Shown: piece after piece, positions 1-6,749 of the stretch | Layout: each line of letters begins with the position of its first letter | How positions within the stretch are numbered: the stretch's first letter is position 1 | Assembly: GCA_034436375.1 (NCBI GenBank) | Contig: DAOTVS010000090.1 | Location: 1-11,950, forward strand | Direction: 5' to 3' | Length of the DNA stretch: 11,950 nt | From: DAOTVS01 sp034436375 | Lineage (GTDB): Bacteria > Chloroflexota > Anaerolineae > SpSt-313 | Position numbers and translations under genes: made by a program | The notes under the pieces: model-generated | Database searches by the model: none | The model's input: only the letters and a program-made list of their open reading frames with translations | What the model was told of the DNA's origin: nothing

Positions 1-2445
1 ATGTCCCAGGAGATCCGGCGGCTTGAGACAGCCGGCCAACACGGGCCACCGGCCCGTCTCTACAGGGTTGCCGTCTGGACCCAGCCCAAGATCCAAGGTT
101 TCCCGCTTTATGGCCCCTGGGTGTACAATCAGGCCGGTCCGTTTGCAGGTGCACCCTCTGAACCCCGCAGCGAGGTCGTGATGAGTGCCCAGGGATATCC
201 CCATTATCAGGACGAGCTGGCCGATTTGCAACGAGAAGCCCTGAAGGTCATCGCCATTTCCACCGGGCCGGCCAGTTACATCTGGCTCTATGTCACGGTG
301 TGGTGGCAGCATTTCCACCGTGACGTGCCCTGGCCGGGGGCTGCCGGCTCGTACGCAGGGGCGGGGTTGGTGCTGTTGGCGGCCATCCTCGGCTATGCGC
401 TCAAGGGTCGCCGTCTGGCCCTGGCTGCTCACCTCTTTGTCTGGGGCACCCTGGCCGGCATCACCATCGCCACATTGAGCGTAGGGGTGCCCGGGGCGGC
501 CTATCTCTTCATTTTGCCCGTGATCTTTGCCAGTGTGCTCCTCAACCGCCTGCCCTTCTTGCTGGTGGCCAGTGTGTCCACGGCGCTCGCCCTCGGCAGC
601 AGCCTGACCCGGCTGCAGACGGCGCCGGCGGCCGTTGGACCGTTTGCCAACAGCGCCATCTTTCCTGTGCTGGTGATTGCCTTTGTCACCATCGCTTGTT
701 GGCTTTCCTCGCGCAGCCTGTACACGGCCCTGGCCTGGGTCTGGACGGAGTATGAGCACGCCCTGCACAACGAGCAGGCTGCCCGCGACCGCCAGGGCGA
801 GCTCAACCGGGCCCTCAAGGCGCTGGGCGAGGCCACCTATCGCCTGGAGCGCGTCAACTATATGCTGGCGCTGGCGCGCGATCAGGCCGAGGATGCGCGC
901 CGCCTCAAGCAGCAGTTCGCCCAGACCATCAGCCACGAGCTACGGACGCCGCTCAACCTGATTGTGGGCTATGCGGAGCTGATGGCCGAAATGCCCGAGC
1001 ACTATGGCGCCCCGCTTCCCCCTGCCTATACCCGCGACTTGAGCGTTGTCTACCGCAACGCCAGCCATCTGCAGGACCTGGTCAACGATATCCTGGACCT
1101 GGCCCGTATCGAGGCGGCGCAGATGAGCATTCTCCCCGAGCAGACCGACCCGGTGCAGCTGGTGCAGCAGGCCCTCGATACTGTGCGCCACCTGGTGGAA
1201 GCGCGGGGCCTGAGACTGGAGGCGCACATCGAAGATGAGTTGCCTGTGCTCTGGCTCGACCCGGTGCGCATCCGCCAGGTCCTGTTCAACCTCATCAGCA
1301 ATGCCGTGCGCTTTACCGAGCGGGGCGGGATCACCGTCAGCGCTGGCCGCGAAGGGCAGGAGGTGGTCTTTGCCGTGGCTGATACCGGTGTGGGGATTGC
1401 CGAGGAGGACCTGGCACGCATCTTTGAAGAGTTCCAGCAGGCCGCAGCAGGCGCAGGCCACCGCCACGAAGGCGCAGGTTTGGGCCTGGCCATCAGCCGG
1501 CGCTTTGTGGAGCTCCATGGCGGCCGCATGTGGGCCGAAAGCCAGGTGGGGCAGGGAAGCACCTTCTTCTTCGCCTTGCCGGTAGAGCGCCCCCCCGTGC
1601 TCAGCTTACCCCAGGGAGGGGCGGTGCAGGGCGTCGTTTCCAGCATCGGGACGGCCGGGCCGAGCGAGGAGCCGGTGTTGCTGGCGGTCACCCCGAGCCC
1701 GGCGGGGGCTGCCCTTTTGGCGCGTCACGTGCATCATTGCCGTACCCTGGTTGTCACAAGTTTGGAGGAAGCCCGCTCTACAGCGCGCAATCTGCTGCCG
1801 CAGCTGATCGTGGTAGACCGCAAGTGTGAGGGCTGTGACGATCTCTACGGGCCCAAGCTGGAGGCACTGACGCAAGCATGGGGGTTGCCCCATACGCCCA
1901 TCCTTACGTGCGTTTTGCCCGGGGAGGAGCCACTGCGGCAAAAGCTGGCGGTGGACGGTTATCTGGTCAAGCCTGTTTCCCGCCAGAGCGTATGGGATGT
2001 GCTGCGCCGCCTTGGGGTAGACGTGGATACCGTATTGGTTGTGGATGACGATCGGGACTTTGTGCGGCTGATCAGCCGCATGCTGGAAGATAGCCCGTTG
2101 CGCCGTTACCAGGTGACCCATGCCTACAGCGGCCAACAGGCGCTGGCCAGAATGCGCCAACAGCCGCCGGATCTGGTGTTACTGGACCTGATGTTGCCCG
2201 ACCTGGGCGGTTATGAGGTCGCCCAACGCATCCGCGCCAACCCTTCCTGGGAGCACATCCCTATTGTCATCATCTCCGCGCAGGAGGAGATCGACCGCCG
2301 GGAGCAGACGCTGGCACCTATCACCGTGGCCAAGGCCGATGGGCTATATCCAACCGAGCTGATTCGCTGGGTGCAGAGCGCGGTCGATATGGCGGTCAAG
2401 CCTTCTCAAGAGAATCCAACACCGCCAACAGGGCCTGTTTCGTAA
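1..2445 (+). CDS. Membrane-bound hybrid sensor histidine kinase with two C-terminal receiver-like domains
   Basis: Signal-sensing kinase of a two-component system, expected in the cytoplasmic membrane. Residues numbered from base 1. Six hydrophobic segments lie at about 82-101, 117-134, 139-160, 166-182, 184-202 and 218-237, with short loops and no large extracellular domain. A coiled-coil linker (about 247-300) leads to the HisKA box SHELRTPLN, with phospho-accepting His312. The ATPase domain shows the N box (Asn430, Asn434), G1 box DTGVGI (461-466) and G2 box GAGLGL (491-496). A first receiver-like region (about 556-670) keeps an Asp606 and a Lys657-Pro but lacks the acidic pair at its start, so it looks degenerate. 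The last receiver (about 678-800) is complete: acidic cluster 682-684 and phospho-acceptor Asp729. The frame is open from base 1, but residues 1-60 resemble nothing I know. ATG at 181 has GAGG five bases upstream and a TACAAT -10-like box at 124-129, and may be the true start (754 aa). The signal sensed is unknown. Confidence 0.9.
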   Translation: MSQEIRRLETAGQHGPPARLYRVAVWTQPKIQGFPLYGPWVYNQAGPFAGAPSEPRSEVVMSAQGYPHYQDELADLQREALKVIAISTGPASYIWLYVTVWWQHFHRDVPWPGAAGSYAGAGLVLLAAILGYALKGRRLALAAHLFVWGTLAGITIATLSVGVPGAAYLFILPVIFASVLLNRLPFLLVASVSTALALGSSLTRLQTAPAAVGPFANSAIFPVLVIAFVTIACWLSSRSLYTALAWVWTEYEHALHNEQAARDRQGELNRALKALGEATYRLERVNYMLALARDQAEDARRLKQQFAQTISHELRTPLNLIVGYAELMAEMPEHYGAPLPPAYTRDLSVVYRNASHLQDLVNDILDLARIEAAQMSILPEQTDPVQLVQQALDTVRHLVEARGLRLEAHIEDELPVLWLDPVRIRQVLFNLISNAVRFTERGGITVSAGREGQEVVFAVADTGVGIAEEDLARIFEEFQQAAAGAGHRHEGAGLGLAISRRFVELHGGRMWAESQVGQGSTFFFALPVERPPVLSLPQGGAVQGVVSSIGTAGPSEEPVLLAVTPSPAGAALLARHVHHCRTLVVTSLEEARSTARNLLPQLIVVDRKCEGCDDLYGPKLEALTQAWGLPHTPILTCVLPGEEPLRQKLAVDGYLVKPVSRQSVWDVLRRLGVDVDTVLVVDDDRDFVRLISRMLEDSPLRRYQVTHAYSGQQALARMRQQPPDLVLLDLMLPDLGGYEVAQRIRANPSWEHIPIVIISAQEEIDRREQTLAPITVAKADGLYPTELIRWVQSAVDMAVKPSQENPTPPTGPVS

Positions 2446-3625
2446 CCGGTTTCTCCAGGAATGCCGTAGCCCCCAGTGAAAGGGCCAGCGCCTTTTGTTT
2501 GAGCACCGTGCAGACGATGATGGGGATTTGTCGGGTTTCCGGCTGGTTCAGCAGGGTCTGCAGCACATCCCAGCCATCCTGATCGGGCATCATAAGATCG
2601 AGGGTAATGACATGGGGCTGCAGGCGCAAGGCCTGATCGATGGCCTCGCGGGCCGTCCGGGCAGTGAAGACCTGGTAGCGCAGGGCAGTCAGGTAGCGGC
2701 GCAAGAGTTCTACGGTATCTGCATTGTCATCGACCACCAATGCCGTGCGCTGCGCCGCCGGCAGGTAAAGGGCTGCCCCCACCATCATGCCGGCCGCGCG
2801 GATGGGCTCAACATGGCCGCCGCTGAGCCGGGCCATCTCTTCCAACGGAGAGAGCCGTTCTGCGGCCTCGATTTCCAGCGCGGGCCCCGCCGCGCCCGGC
2901 GGCTCGATCAGGGCCGCTATGCGCACGGACGGCCCTTCGGCTGTTGCCGAAAGCAGGATCGCTGCCCGCTCCGTGCCCTCGGCCAGGTAGGCGAGCAGCC
3001 CCAACAGGAGCTGCCTGAGCAGGCTCTTGTCGATGGAGACGGGCGGCAGGGCGGAAGTGGCAGAGAAGCGGACGGCAACCTGACGCTGGTGCATCATCTC
3101 CTGCAAGAGGGGGAGCGCGCCCTGGAACACCTCGTCGATGCGCGCGCACCGTTCGGATTGCTGGATCCGTGCCGCCTCCAACCGCAAAAGCTCCAGGCGT
3201 TTGAGGGGCGCTTGCGCTTCAGCTTCTGGCAGCCTGCCCGCCTCTTCGTGTGGATCCGAGGTGCAGCGGCTCCAGAGGATGGATGCGACGGCGTCGAGGG
3301 CCTCTTTTTGCTCGCGGAAGAACTCGCGCCGGCTGATGCCCAGCTCCTCTGCCACGGCCTCTGGGGCCAGCCCGTCCACATAGCGCAGGACCATGATCTG
3401 GTGTCGGCGCCATTGGCGCGAGGCAGCAGGGGCCTCGCCCAGGTTGAGGTCCTCGATGGCCTGCAGCAGCAGATGGTGCACCTCCCAGCCTTTGCTCTTG
3501 CGCAGGGCGGAAGAGTCGGGAACCAAAAGGTCTGCCGCCGGATGGGCCCGCAGATACACGAGATCGTACAGGTTCCGATAGAGATCAGCAACCGCTGTGT
3601 CGAGCTCGGCTTTTGACCAAGCCAT
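2396..3625 (-). CDS. Response-regulator-like protein: sigma4-like HTH, decayed kinase ATPase core, C-terminal receiver
   Basis: 409 aa, cytoplasmic. Residues about 70-120 look like the helix-turn-helix of sigma factor region 4, with a WRRHQIMVLRY lead-in and LGISRREFFREQKEAL as the recognition part. Residues about 145-292 resemble a HisKA/HATPase core in outline (SIDKSLLRQLLLGLLAYL where the N box should be, then LSGGHVEP and GAALYLP as in kinase C-termini). The N-box Asn and G1 Asp are missing, so ATP binding is doubtful. Residues 295-409 are a full receiver: DD at 299-300, phospho-acceptor Asp343, Lys392-Pro. The start has a GAGGAG four bases upstream (minus strand). It converges on the hybrid kinase gene with a 50-bp tail-to-tail coding overlap and is divergent from the transporter operon. 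It is probably the kinase's partner and may regulate the operon; both are inferences from position. A role as transcription factor is suggested by the HTH but not proved. Confidence 0.85.
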   Translation of the reverse strand: MAWSKAELDTAVADLYRNLYDLVYLRAHPAADLLVPDSSALRKSKGWEVHHLLLQAIEDLNLGEAPAASRQWRRHQIMVLRYVDGLAPEAVAEELGISRREFFREQKEALDAVASILWSRCTSDPHEEAGRLPEAEAQAPLKRLELLRLEAARIQQSERCARIDEVFQGALPLLQEMMHQRQVAVRFSATSALPPVSIDKSLLRQLLLGLLAYLAEGTERAAILLSATAEGPSVRIAALIEPPGAAGPALEIEAAERLSPLEEMARLSGGHVEPIRAAGMMVGAALYLPAAQRTALVVDDNADTVELLRRYLTALRYQVFTARTAREAIDQALRLQPHVITLDLMMPDQDGWDVLQTLLNQPETRQIPIIVCTVLKQKALALSLGATAFLEKPVTKQALLAVLDSLEKA

Positions 3626-3680
3626 GATACTCCTCTACCTGGCACTCCCTGGCACCGATCCGGCGTTTGTTGGCACAGCA

Positions 3681-3713
3681 GGTATAGATTCCGGGTATCG
3701 TGCCGGGTATAAT
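3681..3713. repeat. Short GGTAT direct repeats with a TATAAT box
   Basis: GGTAT occurs at 3681-3685, 3694-3698 and 3706-3710, spaced 13 and 12 bp. The last two are part of the 8-mer CCGGGTAT (3691-3698 and 3703-3710). The last copy runs into a perfect TATAAT at 3708-3713, for which I find no good -35 box at 16-18 bp on either strand. TGGCAC also repeats nearby at 3640, 3650 and 3671. The phasing of about one helical turn would suit a regulator binding in tandem on one face of the DNA, but the copies are short and could be chance. They lie in the leader of the regulator gene. Confidence 0.25.
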
Positions 3714-3787
3714 AAACCTTGCAACGTTTTGGGGCGCCCCTGTAAACCCGATTTGATAGAGTCAGAAAACAACAATAGCCCGGCGCG

Positions 3788-3816
3788 TTGAGCAAGCGCA
3801 GAGCATCCTCCATAAT
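3788..3816 (+). promoter_or_regulatory. Candidate sigma70-type promoter for the transporter operon
   Basis: TTGAGC (3788-3793), a 17-bp spacer and CATAAT (3811-3816) point toward the solute-binding protein gene, giving a leader of about 270 nt. The -10 region is shared with an oppositely directed promoter and lies between the arms of a 9-bp inverted repeat. This is the best-spaced + strand promoter I found in the divergent gap. Confidence 0.45.
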
Positions 3817-3837
3817 ATCACAAGCATCAGGATGCTC
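3801..3837. promoter_or_regulatory. 9-bp inverted repeat flanking both -10 boxes, candidate operator
   Basis: GAGCATCCT (3801-3809) and AGGATGCTC (3829-3837) are exact reverse complements separated by 19 bp. The gap holds the shared ATAATA core used as -10 by both candidate promoters, and the right arm overlaps the -35 of the leftward one. A dimeric regulator bound here could control both directions at once. The centre-to-centre distance of 28 bp is not a whole number of helical turns, which argues for caution. Confidence 0.4.
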
Positions 3838-3840
3838 CAA
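3812..3840 (-). promoter_or_regulatory. Candidate sigma70-type promoter for the response-regulator gene
   Basis: Read on the minus strand: TTGGAG (complement of 3835-3840), a 17-bp spacer and TATTAT (complement of 3812-3817). It points to the regulator gene with a leader of about 180 nt. It overlaps the rightward promoter almost completely, so the two polymerases should exclude each other. Confidence 0.4.
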
Positions 3841-3958
3841 GTGCTGCCGTGTCACCATCACAAGTGGAAAGGAAGGGTGTAGGCGGCTCATCCGAGAGGT
3901 TCGCACTTGTTATCTGAAAGGTACTGGGCCGACGCCCCCATTCTCTGCTCAGAGGCTT

Positions 3959-4004
3959 GGCCGCCCCTGGCGCAGGCCGCAAGCTGTCGCGCTACCAGGC
4001 GGCC
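3959..4004 (+). other. Stem-loop in the leader of the transporter operon
   Basis: GGCCGCCCCTGG (3959-3970) can pair with CCAGGCGGCC (3995-4004), giving a 10-bp GC-rich stem with a 2-nt bulge and a 24-nt loop. No U-tract follows, so it is not a typical intrinsic terminator. It matches no riboswitch class I recognise. The rest of the leader (about 3841-3958 and 4005-4046) shows nothing I can interpret. Confidence 0.3.
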
Positions 4005-4046
4005 CGCGCCGGCGCTCTATGTACAGGCCAAGATTCTGAGCGCTGA

Positions 4047-4068
4047 CAGGACTCTCATGAGAGTCCTG
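4047..4068. promoter_or_regulatory. Perfect 22-bp palindrome upstream of the binding-protein gene, candidate operator
   Basis: The half-site CAGGACTCTCA is followed directly by its exact reverse complement, with dyad axis between 4057 and 4058. There are no loop bases, so it suits binding by a dimeric protein better than an RNA hairpin. It ends 10 bp before the AAGGAG ribosome binding site (4079-4084). The central step is CATG rather than the CpG typical of LacI-family operators. A repressor bound here would block elongation or an unseen nearby promoter. Confidence 0.5.
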
Positions 4069-4091
4069 GGCCACCGCGAAGGAGTAAGGAC

Positions 4092-5552
4092 ATGGATCGA
4101 ATCCTGAACAAGACGACTGGCCGGCTGAGCCGGCGCGAGTTCCTGCGTCACAGCGTATTGGCCGGCCTGGCTGTCGGAGCGTCATCCATTCTCGCCGCCT
4201 GCGCGCCGCAAGCGGCCCCAGCGCCGACCACAGCCCCAGTTCAGCCCACCGAAGCGCCCACCACGGCCCCGGCTGAGGCCACCGAAGCCCCCGCGGCCCA
4301 GGCTACTGAGGTCCCCACGGCCGCCCCGGCCTCCAGCGGCGCGGTCACGCTGCGCTTTGTGACCAACCACGGCGAGAGCGATGTGCCCCTCTTCCAGCAT
4401 GTCATCAAGAACTTTATGGACAAATACCCGGATATCAAGATCGATCACCTGGATATCGCCGGGAACGAGTTCTACGATACCATCAACACCCAGGGCGCGG
4501 GCGGCGGCCTGCCCGATGTGTGGTATACCCGCACCTTTGACGTGCCCGTCTATGCCAGCCGCAAGTGGACGATCAGCCTGCAATCGCTGGTCGAAAGAGA
4601 CGCGGCCGAAGTCAACGTCGATGATTTCTGGCCGGCCGAAGTGGCGCAGATGAAGTGGAACGGCGAGCTGTACGCGCTGCCTTATGACTTTTCGAACATC
4701 GGCATCTACTACAACAAGGCTATGTTCGCCAGCAGCTCCGTCGACCTCCCGCCCGACAAGTGGACCTGGCCCGATCTGGTGACCCTGGCGCTCAAGTTCG
4801 TCAAGAAAGAGAATGGCGAGTTTAGCGCCTGGGGGCTACAGTTCTACAACTGGGATTGGGTCTTTATGGGCCTTCTTTTCGGCTGGGGCGGCAAGATCTG
4901 GACTGACGATTTTTCGCAGTGTGTCATCGACTCGCCCGAGAACCGCGACTGCTTCCAGTTCTTCGTGGATGCGCGCAACCAGGGCGTATACCCCGAAGCC
5001 GGCGCCACGCCGCAGGGCGTGGACCCATTCGCCGCCGGACTGTTGGCCATGTCCTTCCAGGGCTCCTGGGCCACGACCTATATGCGCGATCAGATCAAAG
5101 ACAAGTTCGATTTCGACGTCACGGCTATGCCCCTCTCTCCCAAGGGCAACAGCTGCATCAACGCGGCCGGCGGCGCCTGGGGCATCGCAGCCACCAGCAA
5201 GAACCAGGAAGCGGCCTGGAAGTTCAACAAGTTCCTCACCAGCACCGAGTCGACCAATATCCTGATCTCGGAGCCGCTGCGCAGCATCCCCGGCCGCCAG
5301 TCCTCCGTACCGCTCTGGGAGCAAAAGGCGGCCGAGGGCGGCATGCCGCCCAAGAACGTAGAAGTCTTTGCCAAGCAGATGCAAGGCGCCAATGCCGTGC
5401 CCTACCCGCCCTACTGGCGCGACTTTGAGACGGCCTGGAACAACCAGATTGCGCCGTTGCTCGATGGGACGGTCAAGGACAAGCCCGAGACGGTGCTGGC
5501 CAGCTTCCAGAGCGAGGTCAACCGCATCATCTCGCAGAGCAAGGGCAGCTGA
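4092..5552 (+). CDS. ABC transporter extracellular solute-binding lipoprotein (family 1, sugar type)
   Basis: 486 aa. It captures the substrate outside the membrane and delivers it to the two permeases encoded downstream. The N-terminus carries a twin-arginine motif SRREFL (13-18), a hydrophobic stretch (about 21-34) and the lipobox LAAC with Cys37, so it is a Tat-exported lipoprotein. A Pro/Thr/Ala/Glu-rich tether of about 45 residues (38-82) follows, a style common in Chloroflexota binding proteins. The mature domain begins near VTLRFVTNHGE and shows the family 1 pattern of two alpha/beta lobes, with GGLPDVWY in the first lobe, several Trp residues, and FAAGLLAMSFQGSW plus AGGAWGIAATSKN in the second. 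The start has AAGGAG seven bases upstream. The substrate cannot be read from sequence, but the CUT1-type permeases imply a sugar, oligosaccharide or glycoside. First gene of a long operon. Confidence 0.92.
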   Translation: MDRILNKTTGRLSRREFLRHSVLAGLAVGASSILAACAPQAAPAPTTAPVQPTEAPTTAPAEATEAPAAQATEVPTAAPASSGAVTLRFVTNHGESDVPLFQHVIKNFMDKYPDIKIDHLDIAGNEFYDTINTQGAGGGLPDVWYTRTFDVPVYASRKWTISLQSLVERDAAEVNVDDFWPAEVAQMKWNGELYALPYDFSNIGIYYNKAMFASSSVDLPPDKWTWPDLVTLALKFVKKENGEFSAWGLQFYNWDWVFMGLLFGWGGKIWTDDFSQCVIDSPENRDCFQFFVDARNQGVYPEAGATPQGVDPFAAGLLAMSFQGSWATTYMRDQIKDKFDFDVTAMPLSPKGNSCINAAGGAWGIAATSKNQEAAWKFNKFLTSTESTNILISEPLRSIPGRQSSVPLWEQKAAEGGMPPKNVEVFAKQMQGANAVPYPPYWRDFETAWNNQIAPLLDGTVKDKPETVLASFQSEVNRIISQSKGS

Positions 5553-5572
5553 TCTCCTGTAGGGAGCCCTGA

Positions 5573-5799
5573 GCCCAACCTGGCGCGGGTTCCGAACCTA
5601 TGTTGTCCGATCAAACTTGGCGTGCACGACCGGCGCCTGTCCCGCAGGGCTAAAGCCGCCGCGCTGAGGGTACAAAGCCCCCTTGAGGGGGCTGATCAGC
5701 CCGTAGGGCTTTGTATTCTCAGCCCGATGGCTTCTAGACCCTGGCAGGCGGCCGAGTTTCCCCGGACAACATAGGTTCCGAACTTGCGCCAGGCTGGGC
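5573..5799. mobile_element. 227-bp MITE-like palindromic element between binding-protein and permease genes
   Basis: Terminal inverted repeats of 37 bp (5573-5609 and 5763-5799) match at 33 of 37 positions. The innermost 16 bp of each arm are identical (GAACCTATGTTGTCCG and its complement). The interior codes for nothing recognisable and is itself largely self-complementary: 5663-5680 pairs with 5706-5723 (18 bp including two G-U), 5645-5657 pairs with 5729-5743 with small bulges, and CGCCTG (5634-5639) pairs with CAGGCG (5745-5750). The whole element can fold into one long imperfect hairpin. GAGCC occurs just outside the right end (5800-5804) and at 5571-5575 on the left. It could be a target duplication, but it overlaps the left repeat, so the exact ends are uncertain. 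No transposase is present. The position recalls structured spacers that raise binding-protein levels over permease. Confidence 0.65.
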
Positions 5800-5809
5800 G
5801 AGCCTTTTT
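5791..5809 (+). terminator. Weak terminator-like stem at the right edge of the MITE-like element
   Basis: AGGCT (5791-5795) and AGCCT (5801-5805) can form a 5-bp stem with a 5-nt loop, and the stem runs into a short T-tract ending at 5809. The stem is short, so any termination would be partial. It lies 20 bp before the permease start and could lower permease expression relative to the binding protein. Confidence 0.2.
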
Positions 5810-5828
5810 CCACGGGGGTATTGGGAGC

Positions 5829-6734
5829 ATGAACTTGCCAAAAACGAAAATGGCCATCAGAGAGGCGCGGGAGGGGTATCTCTTCATACTCCCATGGATT
5901 ATCGGCTACCTGGTGTTCCGTCTGGGGCCGCTGTTGTTCTCCTTTCTGCTGAGCTTTACGAATTTCAAGGGCGCAGGTATGCCCGATTGGATCGGCATCC
6001 AGAACTACCAGTACATGTTCACCCAGGACCCGCGCTTTCTGGACTCTCTGCGCGCCACTTTTCTCTTCGTAGGCGGTTTTCTGCCCCTGAGCCTGATATT
6101 CGGCCTGGCTGTTGCGGTGCTGATGAACCAGCAGGTCCGGGGCATTACCGTGTTCCGGGCCATCTACTACCTCCCATCCGTCACGACCGGCGTAGCCGTG
6201 GCCATGCTGTGGCAGTTCGTCTTCCACAAGCAGTATGGCGTGTTGAACGCCATCCTCAGCCTGATCGGCGTCCGCCGCATCGGCTGGCTGGTCGATCCGC
6301 AGTGGGTCATGCCGGCCTTTATCATCATGGCTCTGTGGGGCATCGGCGGCACCATGATCATCTACCTGGCGGGGCTGCAGGCGATCCCGACCGAGCTCTA
6401 TGAGGCCGCCTCGATTGACGGCGCCAACCGGGCGCAGCAGTTCGGCTCCATCACCCTGCCCATGTTGAGCCCGACGATCTTTTTCAACCTGGTGACGGGC
6501 CTTATCGGCGCGTTCCAGATTTTTGAGAACGCCTACATCATGACCAGCGGTGGGCCGAATTATGCCACCTACTTCTTCGGCCTCAACATCTACTATACCG
6601 CCTTCCGCTCCTTGCAGTTCGGCTATGCTTCCACCCTGGCCTGGATACTGTTCCTGATCATCATCACCCTGACTTTGCTCGTTTTCGGCACCTCCCGGCG
6701 CTGGGTCTACTATGCGGGAGCGAAACTGGGATAG
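5829..6734 (+). CDS. ABC sugar permease, CUT1 MalF/UgpA type
   Basis: 301 aa inner-membrane subunit, one half of the transport channel. It has about six hydrophobic segments, the first at YLFILPWIIGYLVFRLGPLLF, and the cytoplasmic EAA loop typical of binding-protein-dependent permeases (EAASIDGANRAQQFGSITLP, from residue 192), which docks on the ATPase. I chose ATG 5829: a G-rich stretch lies at 5814-5819, and MNLPKTKMAIREAREGYL is a normal lead into the first segment. A longer frame from TTG at 5784 would begin inside the MITE-like repeat and is unlikely to be original. ATG 5850 is also possible. Separated from the binding protein by 276 bp of structured spacer, and from the next permease by 15 bp. 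Confidence 0.9.
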   Translation: MNLPKTKMAIREAREGYLFILPWIIGYLVFRLGPLLFSFLLSFTNFKGAGMPDWIGIQNYQYMFTQDPRFLDSLRATFLFVGGFLPLSLIFGLAVAVLMNQQVRGITVFRAIYYLPSVTTGVAVAMLWQFVFHKQYGVLNAILSLIGVRRIGWLVDPQWVMPAFIIMALWGIGGTMIIYLAGLQAIPTELYEAASIDGANRAQQFGSITLPMLSPTIFFNLVTGLIGAFQIFENAYIMTSGGPNYATYFFGLNIYYTAFRSLQFGYASTLAWILFLIIITLTLLVFGTSRRWVYYAGAKLG

Positions 6735-6749
6735 CAGGAGGACAGACCC

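Noticed and set aside
2495..3616. Long + strand open frame of 373 codons opposite the response-regulator gene
   Set aside because: It is the antisense shadow of a gene with clear domains. Its composition is irregular and it has no recognisable motif.
3671..3690. TGGCAC as a possible sigma54 -24 element
   Set aside because: The matching TTGC -12 element is missing at the required spacing on either strand.
3841..4091. Possible riboswitch in the operon leader
   Set aside because: Only one bulged stem was found and no conserved core of a known class could be recognised.
5598..6227. 209-codon minus-strand frame running through the MITE-like element
   Set aside because: It crosses the permease gene and the repeat, and has no motif or start signal. 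It does not encode a transposase.
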